Positions 28,580-38,239 of a stretch of DNA of 64,000 nucleotides are shown one piece after another. The translations under genes and the position numbers were made by a program. The stretch spans positions 384,387-448,386 of the forward strand of contig JAHEDR010000001.1 of assembly GCA_024641095.1 (NCBI GenBank). Reading direction: 5' to 3'. Position 1 is the first letter of the stretch. Each line of letters opens with the position of its first letter. The notes under the pieces are model-generated. The model did no database searches. It was not told the DNA's origin and was given only the letters and a program-made list of their open reading frames with translations. The DNA is from Rhodoluna sp. (GTDB lineage: Bacteria > Actinomycetota > Actinomycetes > Actinomycetales > Microbacteriaceae).

Positions 28580-31500
28580 CTATACCGAGAAATACTTTGC
28601 TTCAGGGTGGTGAAGAACCATGGCATCAGTTGACTGTTCTGGGTGAAGTTGAAGTTCTTCAGAAAGAGTTACGCCAATAAGTTCTGGTTTGAGAAGTTCA
28701 ACTAGCTTTACGCGATCTTCAAGTTCCGGACATGCAGGGTAACCGAATGAGTAACGCGCGCCGCGGTAATCAAGTTTGAAAAGACCTTCAACTTCTTTAG
28801 GGTCTTCTGCTGAGAAACCAAGGTCTTCGCGAATTCTTGAGTGCCAGAATTCCGCCAACGCCTCGGTGAGTTGCACAGACAATCCGTGAAGTTCCAAATA
28901 CTCGCGATATTCATTCGCCGCATAAAGCTCGTTCGCAGCTTCCGAGACTCGGTTACCCATGGTCACCAACTGAAAAGGAACAACGTCAACCTTGCCAGAT
29001 TCCTTAGAGGCCACAAAGTCACTAAGGCAAAGATGACGGTCTCTTGCTTGGCGCGGGAATTTAAAGCGCATGCGTTCCGTGCCGGGTACTCCGCCGGAAC
29101 CTCCATCGGTTGCGCCTTCAGGTCCGTGGTGAAGAATCACCAAATCGTCACCATCAGAAACAGCCGGGAAGTAGCCATAAACAACTGCCGCTTCAAGAAG
29201 CGCATCGGTTTGTACCTTGTCTAACCAAGCACGCAATCTTGGGCGGCCCTCGGTCTCAACCAATTCTTTGTAACTTGCACCGTCTTCAGCACGCGAAGGC
29301 TTAAGGCCCCACTGCCCCATAAATGTTGCGCGCTCATCTAGGAACGATGCATAGTCACGGAGTGGAATACCTTTGACAACACGCATTCCCCAGAATGGCG
29401 GGTTAGGAATTTCGTTGTCGCTGGCCACATCCGAGCGGTCAGGCATTAGGTCAGGCTCGGTACGCACCAAGAAGTTCTTTTGTGGAACTAAACGCTTCTT
29501 TAGCTCTGGCAACTTAACCGATGTATCGCCGCGCTTAATCTTTACCAGCGCATCCATGAGTTTGAGACCTTCAAAGGCGTCCTTGGCGTAGCGAACTTCA
29601 CCGTCAAAAATTTCGGCCAGGTCCTGCTCTACAAAGCTGCGAGTTAGGGCCGCTCCACCAAGAATCACCGGCCACTTTTCTGCGACCCCTCGTTGATTCA
29701 TTTCTTCGAGGTTCTCGCGCATGATCTGAGTGGACTTCACCAAGAGACCACTCATGCCAATTACATCAACCTGGTTTTCTTCGGCGGCCTTCAGGATTTC
29801 GTTGATTGGTTGCTTGATGCCAATGTTCACGGTCTCGAAACCGTTATTGCTCAGAATGATGTCTACAAGGTTCTTACCAATGTCGTGAACGTCACCACGA
29901 ACGGTTGCAAGCAAAATCCTGCCCTTGCCGCTGTCATCGGTTTTCTCGATGAATGGTTCAAGATGAGCTACTGCGGTCTTCATTACCTCGGCAGATTGCA
30001 GAACGAATGGCAACTGCATTTCGCCCTTGCCAAAGAGCTCACCTACAACCTGCATGCCCTTGAGTAAAAAGTCATTAATGATGGCAAGCGCCTTGTAGCC
30101 GGCAGCCATGGCCTCGTCAAGATCTGGCTCAAGGCCCTTCTTCTCGCCGTCGATGATGCGGCGCTCAAGTCGTTGCTCAATCGGCATCAGTGCAAGCTCG
30201 TCGGCACGAGACTGTCGGCTTGCTGCAGAGTCAACACCACTAAACACGTCAAGGAACTTGGTTAGCGGATCAAAGGTGATGTTGCCATCGGTGTCGTAGG
30301 TGCGGCGGTCATAAACCAGATCCAGAGCGGCTTCTAACTGCTCAGCAGGAATTTGGTTTAGCGGCATTATTCGAGCAGCGTGAACGATTGCCGAAGTCAG
30401 ACCCACCTGCACGCACTCGTGCAGGAACACAGAGTTCAGCACGTGGCGCGCTGCGGGGCTCAAACCAAATGAGATGTTAGAGATTCCCAAAGTAGTTTGT
30501 ACGCCCGGGAACGATTCATTCAGTCGTCGAATGGCCTCGATGGTTTCAATTCCATCTCTACGAGTCTCATCTTGACCAGTTGCGATTGGGAATGTGAGTG
30601 TATCGACTGTGATGTCCACGAGCCGCATGCCCCAGTTTTGTGTTAGGTCATCAATTAGACGCTTAGCGATTGCAAACTTTGTATCGGCAGTTCTAGCCTG
30701 ACCTTCTTCGTCGATGGTAAGTGCAACAACTGCGGCACCGTGCTCTTTGACTAGAGGCATGATCTTGGCAAAACGAGACTTAGGTCCGTCGCCATCTTCG
30801 TAGTTAACCGAGTTGATCATTGCTCGACCACCCATGCACTCAAGACCAGCTTCAAGTACAGCTGGCTCGGTTGAGTCCAAAACCAAAGGCAAAGTTGTTG
30901 AGGTTGCCAATCGGCTAACTAGCTCACGAGCGTCCTGTGCACCATCGCGCCCAACATAATCAACACAAACGTCAAGCAGGTGCGCGCCCTCACGTGTTTG
31001 GCTGCGCGCAATCTCAATGCACTCTTCCCAGTTCTCGGCAAGCATTGCATCGCGGAACGCTTTTGAGCCGTTTGCGTTGGTGCGCTCACCAATCGAAAGA
31101 TAAGTCATGGTCTGATCGAACGGCTGGTGCTGATAAAGACTTGCAAGACCTGGTTCGTCAATAAGTGCCGGACGCTTAGGTTTTGCGTTTGCAACCGCCT
31201 TAGCAACTTCTGCGATGTGAGCAGGAGTTGTTCCACAGCAGCCACCAACTAGGCCGGCTCCGTATTCATTTACGAACTGCAGTTGAGCAGTTGCCAGCTC
31301 GCTTGCGGTCAGCGGATAGTGCGCGCCATGTGCACCAAGAATTGGAAGACCAGCATTAGGCATAACTACCAGCGGAAGTTCAGAGAACTTTGAAAGGTAG
31401 CGTAGGTGCTCGCTCATCTCGGTTGGGCCAGTTGCACAGTTCAAACCAATTGCATCAATGCCGAGTGCACTCAATGCTGTAAGCGCCGCGCCAATTTCAG

Positions 31501-32116
31501 AACCCAAAAGCATGGTTCCGGTTGTTTCGATGGTCACCGATACCAAAATCGGAATCTGAATGCCCAACTCGGTCATGGCTCGCTTTGAACCGATAACCGC
31601 ACTCTTTGCCTGCAAGAGGTCTTGAGCGGTCTCGATCAAAATCGCGTCGGCACCGCCGCGAATTAATCCCTTGGCGCTAAGTTGATAGGCATCACGCAGC
31701 ACTGAGAATTTCTCGTGCCCAAGGCTTGGGAGTTTTGTGCCTGGGCCCATTGAGCCAAGGACCCAGCGCGGCTTTTCATCGGTGTTGAAATCGTCGGCAA
31801 CCTGGCGAGCAACTTTTGCGCCTGCGTAGGCAAGTTCCTCAATGCGGTCTTCAATTGCGTATTCGGCGAGGTTTGCAAAGTTTGCACCAAAGGTATTGGT
31901 TTCAATGGCCTCGGCACCGCTCTTTAGATACTGCGCGTGAATGCCCGCAATGATGTCTGGGCGGGTCACGTTCAGGATTTCGTTGCAACCCTCGTAGCCC
32001 TGAAACTCCTCGAGAGTTGGGTTGGCCTCTTGAATCATGGTTCCCATGGCGCCGTCGGCAACCACTACTCGTGAGCGGACTGCCTCAATTAGGGCCTGTG
32101 AACGGGGAGCAAACAT
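28580..32116 (-). CDS. metH: Cobalamin-dependent methionine synthase
   Basis: Full-length; B12 motif DVHDIGKNLVDIILSNNG, GGCCGTTPAHI; start placed at internal Met MFAPRSQ (32116). Confidence 0.95.
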   Translation of the reverse strand: MFAPRSQALIEAVRSRVVVADGAMGTMIQEANPTLEEFQGYEGCNEILNVTRPDIIAGIHAQYLKSGAEAIETNTFGANFANLAEYAIEDRIEELAYAGAKVARQVADDFNTDEKPRWVLGSMGPGTKLPSLGHEKFSVLRDAYQLSAKGLIRGGADAILIETAQDLLQAKSAVIGSKRAMTELGIQIPILVSVTIETTGTMLLGSEIGAALTALSALGIDAIGLNCATGPTEMSEHLRYLSKFSELPLVVMPNAGLPILGAHGAHYPLTASELATAQLQFVNEYGAGLVGGCCGTTPAHIAEVAKAVANAKPKRPALIDEPGLASLYQHQPFDQTMTYLSIGERTNANGSKAFRDAMLAENWEECIEIARSQTREGAHLLDVCVDYVGRDGAQDARELVSRLATSTTLPLVLDSTEPAVLEAGLECMGGRAMINSVNYEDGDGPKSRFAKIMPLVKEHGAAVVALTIDEEGQARTADTKFAIAKRLIDDLTQNWGMRLVDITVDTLTFPIATGQDETRRDGIETIEAIRRLNESFPGVQTTLGISNISFGLSPAARHVLNSVFLHECVQVGLTSAIVHAARIMPLNQIPAEQLEAALDLVYDRRTYDTDGNITFDPLTKFLDVFSGVDSAASRQSRADELALMPIEQRLERRIIDGEKKGLEPDLDEAMAAGYKALAIINDFLLKGMQVVGELFGKGEMQLPFVLQSAEVMKTAVAHLEPFIEKTDDSGKGRILLATVRGDVHDIGKNLVDIILSNNGFETVNIGIKQPINEILKAAEENQVDVIGMSGLLVKSTQIMRENLEEMNQRGVAEKWPVILGGAALTRSFVEQDLAEIFDGEVRYAKDAFEGLKLMDALVKIKRGDTSVKLPELKKRLVPQKNFLVRTEPDLMPDRSDVASDNEIPNPPFWGMRVVKGIPLRDYASFLDERATFMGQWGLKPSRAEDGASYKELVETEGRPRLRAWLDKVQTDALLEAAVVYGYFPAVSDGDDLVILHHGPEGATDGGSGGVPGTERMRFKFPRQARDRHLCLSDFVASKESGKVDVVPFQLVTMGNRVSEAANELYAANEYREYLELHGLSVQLTEALAEFWHSRIREDLGFSAEDPKEVEGLFKLDYRGARYSFGYPACPELEDRVKLVELLKPELIGVTLSEELQLHPEQSTDAMVLHHPEAKYFSV

Positions 32117-32160
32117 AGACCTCAAGTCTAACCGAGGCGCTTTGGGCCCTGGCGGTCGAA

Positions 32161-32166
32161 TATACT
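32161..32166 (+). promoter_or_regulatory. Putative -10 box of leaderless promoter for metF
   Basis: TATACT-N6-ATG. Confidence 0.55.
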
Positions 32167-32172
32167 TAGCAA

Positions 32173-33093
32173 ATGCCCGAAACAAGATTGCTGCGCAAGA
32201 CTCAACTCAAAAGCCTTGAGTTCAGTAGCGTGACCGCGGTTTCTCAGGCCCGCAAGGCAGTAGACGAGCCCACTCTCTCTTTTGAGTTCTTTCCGCCAAA
32301 GGATGAAATCGCCGAGAGTAATCTTTGGAATTCTTTCGAAAAGTTACTTGAAGTCTTCCCCGATTACGTCTCGGTGACCTACGGCGCCGGCGGTTCAAAT
32401 CGGGAGCGTTCGCTATCGGTCGTTGACCGCATGGCCAAACAGGTACTAACGGTAGGGCACCTAACCTGCGTTGGCGCCTCGCGAGCAAGCACCACAGAGA
32501 TTATTCGCCGATTCGAGTCGGCAGGGGTTGGTGCAATTCTTGCCTTGCGCGGTGATTCGCCAAAAGACGACCCCGATGCCCTTGCCAAGGGCGAGCTAAA
32601 GACTGCGCTTGATTTGGTTCAGCTGGTTGGCGTTGAAACTTCTCTTGAAGTTGGAGTTGCCGCTTTCCCAGAGGTGCACCCTGAATCTCCAAACATGGAG
32701 CACGATTCAAAGGTTCTGAAATTAAAGGAATCAGCAGGTGCAACATTTGCAGTTACCCAACTCTTCTTTACCGTTGAGGCGTACACCAATCTTTTGGCTT
32801 CCGCACGCGCCGCAGGAGTCACCATGCCGATCGTGCCTGGTGTCATGCCAATCAGCAATGCAAAGCAAATTTTAAGAATGGCCGAACTGAGTGGTGCTGC
32901 AATACCTGATGAATTGATTGCCCAGTTTGAATCGGCTGAAAGTGAAGACGAAGCTCGCGAAATGGGTATGGCCTACGCAACTCAACTAACCATTGATCTT
33001 GTAGCTGCTGGCGCCCCTGGTATTCACATTTTCACCTTGAATTCGCACGTTGCCGCCCTTGAACTTGCGCGAGCCGCCGGCCTGTGTCGCTAG
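32173..33093 (+). CDS. metF: Methylenetetrahydrofolate reductase
   Basis: SFEFFPPKDEIAESN, VTYGAGGSNRERSL, LALRGDSP. Confidence 0.94.
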   Translation: MPETRLLRKTQLKSLEFSSVTAVSQARKAVDEPTLSFEFFPPKDEIAESNLWNSFEKLLEVFPDYVSVTYGAGGSNRERSLSVVDRMAKQVLTVGHLTCVGASRASTTEIIRRFESAGVGAILALRGDSPKDDPDALAKGELKTALDLVQLVGVETSLEVGVAAFPEVHPESPNMEHDSKVLKLKESAGATFAVTQLFFTVEAYTNLLASARAAGVTMPIVPGVMPISNAKQILRMAELSGAAIPDELIAQFESAESEDEAREMGMAYATQLTIDLVAAGAPGIHIFTLNSHVAALELARAAGLCR

Positions 33094-33100
33094 TTTGACC

Positions 33101-33106
33101 TAGCCT
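33101..33106 (+). promoter_or_regulatory. Putative -10 box of leaderless promoter for the exonuclease gene
   Basis: TAGCCT-N6-ATG, 7 nt after the metF stop. Confidence 0.4.
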
Positions 33107-33112
33107 GAATTT

Positions 33113-33844
33113 ATGACCGATCAACAAACTTTTGATTTCAGCTCACCTCTTCCAGAATGGGCAAAACAAATTGCCGTATTCGACCTGGAAACAACCGGTT
33201 TAGATCTAACCGATGCCCGAATTGTGACCGCGTGTGCAGTTGAGTTGGATGAGAACGGAAACATCGTTGGCAGCAACTCCGAATGGCTAGCAAACCCGGG
33301 CATTGAGATTCCAACTCAAGCAAGCAACGTTCACGGAGTCACTACCGAAATTGCGGTTCGTGATGGACGCCCAGCGGATGTCGTGGTTGCAGAAGTTCTT
33401 GATCGTTTGCGTGACTTCTTTGCGTGCGGACTTCCGGTAGTTGCCTACAACGCACCTTACGACTTCACCATTCTTCATTACGAAGCACTTCGTCACGGTT
33501 TAGAGCCTTTAAAGATTGGCTCAGTTATTGATCCACTGGTGATTGATAAGTTCAAAGATAAGTATCGCAAGGGTAAGCGTCGCCTTGAGAACGCAGCAGA
33601 GTTTTATAACGTTGCATTAGACGATGCGCACAATGCAACCGCTGATGCCGTTGCCGCCGGTCGTGTAGCTCAGGCAATTGCCAAGCGCTGGGCAAATGAT
33701 CTACCGGCCACAGCGAGCGAACTGCACGACGCACAAGTTATTTGGAGCGAAGCCATTGATGCAGATTTTGAGACATATATGCGCCGCAGCGTGAATCCTG
33801 ATTTCACAGCCACTCGCGGTTGGCCCCTAAAGCTTTCTAGCTAA
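33113..33844 (+). CDS. DnaQ-like 3'-5' exonuclease (DEDD superfamily)
   Basis: AVFDLETTGLDLTDARIV, AYNAPYDFTIL, DDAHNATADAVAAGRV. Confidence 0.9.
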   Translation: MTDQQTFDFSSPLPEWAKQIAVFDLETTGLDLTDARIVTACAVELDENGNIVGSNSEWLANPGIEIPTQASNVHGVTTEIAVRDGRPADVVVAEVLDRLRDFFACGLPVVAYNAPYDFTILHYEALRHGLEPLKIGSVIDPLVIDKFKDKYRKGKRRLENAAEFYNVALDDAHNATADAVAAGRVAQAIAKRWANDLPATASELHDAQVIWSEAIDADFETYMRRSVNPDFTATRGWPLKLSS

Positions 33845-33863
33845 AACAAAAAGCCAACTTAAA

Positions 33864-33890
33864 ACAAAAAGCCCCGCCGAAGCGGAGCTC
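33864..33890 (-). terminator. Rho-independent terminator of rpmE2
   Basis: Minus strand AGCTCCGC-TTCG-GCGGGGCTTTTTGTTTT. Confidence 0.85.
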
Positions 33891-33940
33891 TTTGGTCTCA
33901 ACCTACAAGCTGTGTGGACAACTTGCGGTTCTCGCGGAAC

Positions 33941-34192
33941 TTACGCTCCGAAGCCTTTGTATCTTGCGTTGAAACGCTCAACACGACCAGCAGCATCCAT
34001 GATGCGCTGCTTTCCTGTGTAGAAAGGGTGTGATTCTGAAGAGATTTCTACGTCGAACACTGGGTATGTGTTGCCGTCTTCCCACTCAATGGTCTTGCTG
34101 CTTGAAACAGTTGAGCGAGTAAGGAACGCTACACCCGATGCCAAGTCGCGGAATACGACTGCTTCGTATGTTGGGTGAATGTCTGCCTTCAT
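33941..34192 (-). CDS. rpmE2: Ribosomal protein L31 type B (Cys-free, Zn-independent form)
   Basis: [28 protein letters not shown]...HPFYTGKQR; no Cys; start corrected from ORF track. Confidence 0.95.
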   Translation of the reverse strand: MKADIHPTYEAVVFRDLASGVAFLTRSTVSSSKTIEWEDGNTYPVFDVEISSESHPFYTGKQRIMDAAGRVERFNARYKGFGA

Positions 34193-34308
34193 GGGAAAAC
34201 TCCGTAATAATCGAAAAACTTTGGGGTTTGTGCCTAATCGGCACCAGTGATCAAGCATACCAGAGGCGGATTGGCTTGAAAAGCACTTTTTGGAGCTTTT
34301 GAGCCTAT

Positions 34309-35091
34309 TTACTGGGCTCTCACTCTGAAGCGGCCCTCTGTAAAGTCCACATTTAGCCCAAAACCAAAAGCCTCGGAGATTTTGGTTGAGGTAAGAGTCT
34401 GGTGAATCTCCCCGGCGGCATAAATCTGGCCTTCGCGCAGGATTAGTGCGTGAGTGAAACCTCCTGGGATTTCTTCTAGGTGATGCGTCACCATGACCAT
34501 AGCCGGAGCTGCGGCTGCCGATGCATAAGCACCGATAATTTTGATGGTTTGCTCTCTGGCCGCAAGGTCAAGGCTTGCGACTGGTTCGTCGAGAAGCAAG
34601 AGCTCAGGGTCTGGCATTACAGCGCGAGCGATTTGGGTGCGTTTGCGCTCTCCGTCACTCAAGGTTCCGAATGCGCGATCTGCGTGCTGATCAAGATGCC
34701 ATTCAGACAAGACTCTGCGCGCGCGACGTTCGTCGATGTCGTCATACTTTTCATTCCATCGTCCAGTTACCGCATAGCTCGCGGTCATCACCGCGTTCAA
34801 TACAGTTTCTGAGTTAGGAATATGTGCTGCCAGAGCTGAGGAAGCGAAACCAATACGAGTTCGCAGTTCAAATACGTTAATTTGTCCTAAGCGCTCGCCA
34901 AGAATGGTTGCCTGACCGGCTGATGGGTGAATTTGAGCGGCTGCCACACGAAGCAAAGTCGTCTTGCCAGCACCGTTTGGACCAATTATTACCCAGCGCT
35001 GATCCGCCTCGACCTGCCAATCCACGTTATTGAGAATTGGGCGACCGTCACGAACAACCGTGACGTTATTTAGATCGATGACGCGAGACAT
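34309..35091 (-). CDS. ABC transporter ATP-binding protein
   Basis: Walker [10 protein letters not shown], signature LSDGERKR, Walker B LLLLDEP. Confidence 0.93.
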   Translation of the reverse strand: MSRVIDLNNVTVVRDGRPILNNVDWQVEADQRWVIIGPNGAGKTTLLRVAAAQIHPSAGQATILGERLGQINVFELRTRIGFASSALAAHIPNSETVLNAVMTASYAVTGRWNEKYDDIDERRARRVLSEWHLDQHADRAFGTLSDGERKRTQIARAVMPDPELLLLDEPVASLDLAAREQTIKIIGAYASAAAAPAMVMVTHHLEEIPGGFTHALILREGQIYAAGEIHQTLTSTKISEAFGFGLNVDFTEGRFRVRAQ

Positions 35092-35097
35092 ACTTTT

Positions 35098-35103
35098 AGC
35101 CTA
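35098..35103 (-). promoter_or_regulatory. Putative -10 box of leaderless promoter for the ABC ATPase, overlapping the glgA stop codon
   Basis: TAGGCT-N6-ATG on minus strand. Confidence 0.45.
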
Positions 35104-36291
35104 AGCGTTGGCGTTAATGGCAGCTTGATAGACGCGAATTGTTTCGGCAGCAATGCTTTCCCAGCTGAAGTGTTTTTCAACGCGTGCGCGCCCAGCTTTG
35201 CCGAATTCCTCAAGAAGTGGGTGCTCGAGCATTTGGTTTAGAGCTGCTGCAAAATCTGAGACAAACTTACTTTCATCAAGCGGTTTTCCGCTGCCGTCAA
35301 GAAGTTGCTCAATAGGTACCAGTAATCCGGTCTCGTTATTTGCCACAACTTCAGGAATTCCGCCGGTTGCGGTTGCAACTACCGGAGTGCCGCAAGCCAT
35401 AGCCTCCAAGTTGACGATGCCGAGTGGCTCGTAAATTGACGGACAGGCAAAGACTGTTGCAGCGGAAAGCATTGCAATTAGTTCAACACGGCTCAGGTGT
35501 TTTTCCACCCAAATAACGTTGTCTCTTACTTTGCGAAGTTCAGCTACTAAATCTGTAACTTCCTGCAGAATCTGTGGGGTGTCTGGAGCTCCAGCGCAAA
35601 GCACTAGCTGCACGTCGCTAGGAAGTTCCCGTGCTGCCTTTAGCAGGTATGGAAGGCCTTTTTGCATTGTGATGCGGCCAACAAAAACAACATACCTTTT
35701 ATCTGGGTCTACGCCGTTTGCTCTAACCAAATCTGGATTGTCTGCTGCCTGGAATGCATCTAGGTCAATGCCGTTGTGTACAACTGAAACTTTGTTTGCA
35801 TCAAGTTGCGGGTATGCGCGCAAAATATCTTTTCGCATGCCGTCAGAAACAGCAATAATTCCAGTGGCATCTTCATATGCGCTGCGTTCAATCTGAGAAG
35901 ACAATCGGTAGCCACCACCAAGCTGCTGCTCTTTCCACGGTCTTAATGGTTCAAGGCTGTGAGCGGTAATTAGGTGAGGTACTCCATGGAGCGCCGAGGC
36001 AACTTGGCCGGTGAAGTTTGCGTACCAAGTGTGAGTGTGAACTAGGTCTGCGCCCGCGATGTCTGAAACCATGCTGAGGTCGGTAGCCATAGTTTGCAAA
36101 GCGGCATTTGCCTCATTGAATTCGGCACCGTGATGGTATGCAAAAGTATCGGTTTCATTACGGTCTTCACCGAAGCAACGTACTTTTACGTCAATGCTTT
36201 TTCGGAGAACTCTCACTAATTCAGCGACATGCACGCCCGCTCCACCATATATAAATGGCGGGTATTCCTTGGTGACCAGATCGATTCTCAT
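35101..36291 (-). CDS. glgA: Glycogen synthase / alpha-maltose-1-phosphate synthase-type GT4 (GlgA/GlgM)
   Basis: MRIDLVTKEYPPFIYGGAGVHV, VHTHTWYANFTGQVA, SIYEPLGIVNLEAMACGTPVVA; divergent from glgC. Confidence 0.9.
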   Translation of the reverse strand: MRIDLVTKEYPPFIYGGAGVHVAELVRVLRKSIDVKVRCFGEDRNETDTFAYHHGAEFNEANAALQTMATDLSMVSDIAGADLVHTHTWYANFTGQVASALHGVPHLITAHSLEPLRPWKEQQLGGGYRLSSQIERSAYEDATGIIAVSDGMRKDILRAYPQLDANKVSVVHNGIDLDAFQAADNPDLVRANGVDPDKRYVVFVGRITMQKGLPYLLKAARELPSDVQLVLCAGAPDTPQILQEVTDLVAELRKVRDNVIWVEKHLSRVELIAMLSAATVFACPSIYEPLGIVNLEAMACGTPVVATATGGIPEVVANNETGLLVPIEQLLDGSGKPLDESKFVSDFAAALNQMLEHPLLEEFGKAGRARVEKHFSWESIAAETIRVYQAAINANA

Positions 36292-36297
36292 GACGCA

Positions 36298-36303
36298 ATG
36301 TTA
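36298..36303 (-). promoter_or_regulatory. Putative -10 box of leaderless promoter for glgA
   Basis: TAACAT-N6-ATG on minus strand. Confidence 0.55.
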
Positions 36304-36325
36304 TCTGTTCGGAACATTTGGGGAA

Positions 36326-36331
36326 TAACAT
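36326..36331 (+). promoter_or_regulatory. Putative -10 box of leaderless promoter for glgC
   Basis: TAACAT-N7-ATG (ATG at 36339). Confidence 0.55.
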
Positions 36332-36338
36332 TCTCGAT

Positions 36339-37580
36339 ATGAGCACTCCAAGAGTTTTCGGTATGGTCCTAGCCGGCGGTGAAGGAAAGCGTTTGATGCC
36401 GCTGACGGCAGACAGAGCAAAACCCGCTGTGCCCTTTGGTGGGAGTTACCGCCTGATTGACTTTGCATTGTCCAACCTCATTAACTCAGGCTTGCGCCGA
36501 ATTGTTGTTTTGACTCAATACAAGTCCCACAGCCTCGACCGTCACATCTCTCAGACCTGGCGCATGTCTCCCCTGTTGGGTTCGTACGTTGCCTCTGTTC
36601 CAGCACAGCAGCGATTGGGTAAGCGCTGGTTCTCGGGCAGCGCAGATGCGATTTTGCAGAGCATGAACTTGCTAAGTGACGAGCGCCCGGACATCGTGGT
36701 TGTAGTTGGCGCCGATCACGTGTACCGAATGGACTTTGATCAGATGATTCAGGCTCACATTGAATCCGGCCGCGGAGTTACGGTTGCAGCTATTCGTCAG
36801 CCGCTACATTTGGCAAATCAATTTGGTGTCATTGAGGTTGATGACGCAGACAAGACCAAAATTGCTGCATTCCGCGAAAAGCCAAGCGATCCAAAGCCGC
36901 TATCAGACAGCCCTGGCGAAGTTCTTGCCTCAATGGGCAACTACGTTTTCACCGCACAGGCGTTGATTGATGCAATTGAGCACGACGGAACATTGGAAGA
37001 CTCATCCCACGACATGGGTGGTGACATCGTTCCATATTTCGTAAGCCGCGACGACGCTAGCGTTTACGACTTCACCTATAACCAGATTCCTGGTTCAACA
37101 GAGCGCGACCACTCTTACTGGCGCGACGTAGGCACCATGGAGTCCTACTATGACGCACACATGGACTTGATCTCTGTGATGCCAGTGTTCAATCTTTATA
37201 ACCACGAATGGCCTGTGCACACCCAGCAAATAAATTTGCCACCGGCAAAGTTTGTGCACGATGGCGAAGGTAACCAGGGTCGAACCACAGACTCAATCGT
37301 TTCCCTTGGAACAGTTGTTTCAGGCGGAATCGTTGAGCGAAGCGTTCTCTCTCCAAACGTTCGTGTGCATTCCCGTGCCCTAATCACCGATTCGGTTTTG
37401 CTTGATGGTGTGCAAGTCGGCAGGGATTGCACGGTTAGACGAGCTATCCTCGACAAGAGCGTTGTCGTAGCAGACGGCGCATCGATTGGTGTCGACAAGC
37501 AGCGCGATCTCGATCGTGGCTTCTTTGTTAGCGAATCGGGAATCACAGTTGTTGGAAAGGGCGTTCTGGTTACTCCGTGA
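36339..37580 (+). CDS. glgC: Glucose-1-phosphate adenylyltransferase
   Basis: [36 protein letters not shown]; start at MSTPRVFG. Confidence 0.96.
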   Translation: MSTPRVFGMVLAGGEGKRLMPLTADRAKPAVPFGGSYRLIDFALSNLINSGLRRIVVLTQYKSHSLDRHISQTWRMSPLLGSYVASVPAQQRLGKRWFSGSADAILQSMNLLSDERPDIVVVVGADHVYRMDFDQMIQAHIESGRGVTVAAIRQPLHLANQFGVIEVDDADKTKIAAFREKPSDPKPLSDSPGEVLASMGNYVFTAQALIDAIEHDGTLEDSSHDMGGDIVPYFVSRDDASVYDFTYNQIPGSTERDHSYWRDVGTMESYYDAHMDLISVMPVFNLYNHEWPVHTQQINLPPAKFVHDGEGNQGRTTDSIVSLGTVVSGGIVERSVLSPNVRVHSRALITDSVLLDGVQVGRDCTVRRAILDKSVVVADGASIGVDKQRDLDRGFFVSESGITVVGKGVLVTP

Positions 37581-38203
37581 CCGAATTTCTAGTGGTCTTT
37601 GATGTGGATTCAACTCTCATCGAGGACGAAGTTATTGAATTATTGGCCGAGGTTGCTGGCAAGCGTGAAGAAGTTGCTGCGGTAACCGAACGAGCTATGG
37701 CCGGTGAATTGGATTTTGCCCAGAGCCTTATTGAGCGAGTGGCTACCCTGAAGGGTTTACCCGAAACAGTTTTTGCTGAGGTTCAATCCCGAATCAAAAT
37801 CACCAACGGCGCAATTGAAACCATTGATGCCGTTCAAAAAGCAGGCGGAAAAGTTGGTGCTGTATCGGGCGGGTTTAATCAACTGCTTACTCCCCTGGCC
37901 AAGATCTTGAATCTAGATTTTGCTAGAGCCAACCAACTGGAAGTTGTAGACGGTTTCTTGACCGGAAAAGTCTTGGGCCAAATAATTGATCGCACAGCCA
38001 AGGCAACAGCACTAAAGGAATGGGCCGCTGAGACTGGCCTTACCAAGACTGTTGCGGTTGGTGACGGCGCCAACGATCTAGAAATGATGGCAGTTGCCGG
38101 CCTTGGCGTAGCGTTCAACGCAAAGCCAATAGTGAAAGAAAAAGCAGACGTAGTGCTTGAAGGCAACGACCTTCGTGGCCTATTGCCGCTTCTGAATCTC
38201 TAG
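37577..38203 (+). CDS. serB: Phosphoserine phosphatase
   Basis: [38 protein letters not shown]. Confidence 0.94.
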   Translation: MTEFLVVFDVDSTLIEDEVIELLAEVAGKREEVAAVTERAMAGELDFAQSLIERVATLKGLPETVFAEVQSRIKITNGAIETIDAVQKAGGKVGAVSGGFNQLLTPLAKILNLDFARANQLEVVDGFLTGKVLGQIIDRTAKATALKEWAAETGLTKTVAVGDGANDLEMMAVAGLGVAFNAKPIVKEKADVVLEGNDLRGLLPLLNL

Positions 38204-38213
38204 TTGAAATCGC

Positions 38214-38239
38214 AAATAAGTGCGCTCGCGCTCTTATTT
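38214..38239. terminator. Candidate bidirectional terminator between convergent serB and SDR gene
   Basis: AAATAAG-T-GCGC-TC-GCGC-T-CTTATTT; overlaps SDR stop. Confidence 0.6.

Noticed and set aside
32117-32172. Cobalamin or SAM riboswitch before metH/metF
   Set aside because: Only 56 bp between starts; too short for either class.
34193-34258. Zur box upstream of the type-B L31 gene
   Set aside because: No TGAAAATGATTTTCA-like palindrome seen; the N-terminal ORF extension is just upstream sequence.
34279-34318. Hairpins near the ABC ATPase stop (AAAAGC/GCTTTT and GAGCC/GGCTC)
   Set aside because: Weak stems of 5-6 bp with no proper U-tract on the minus strand; insufficient to call a terminator.
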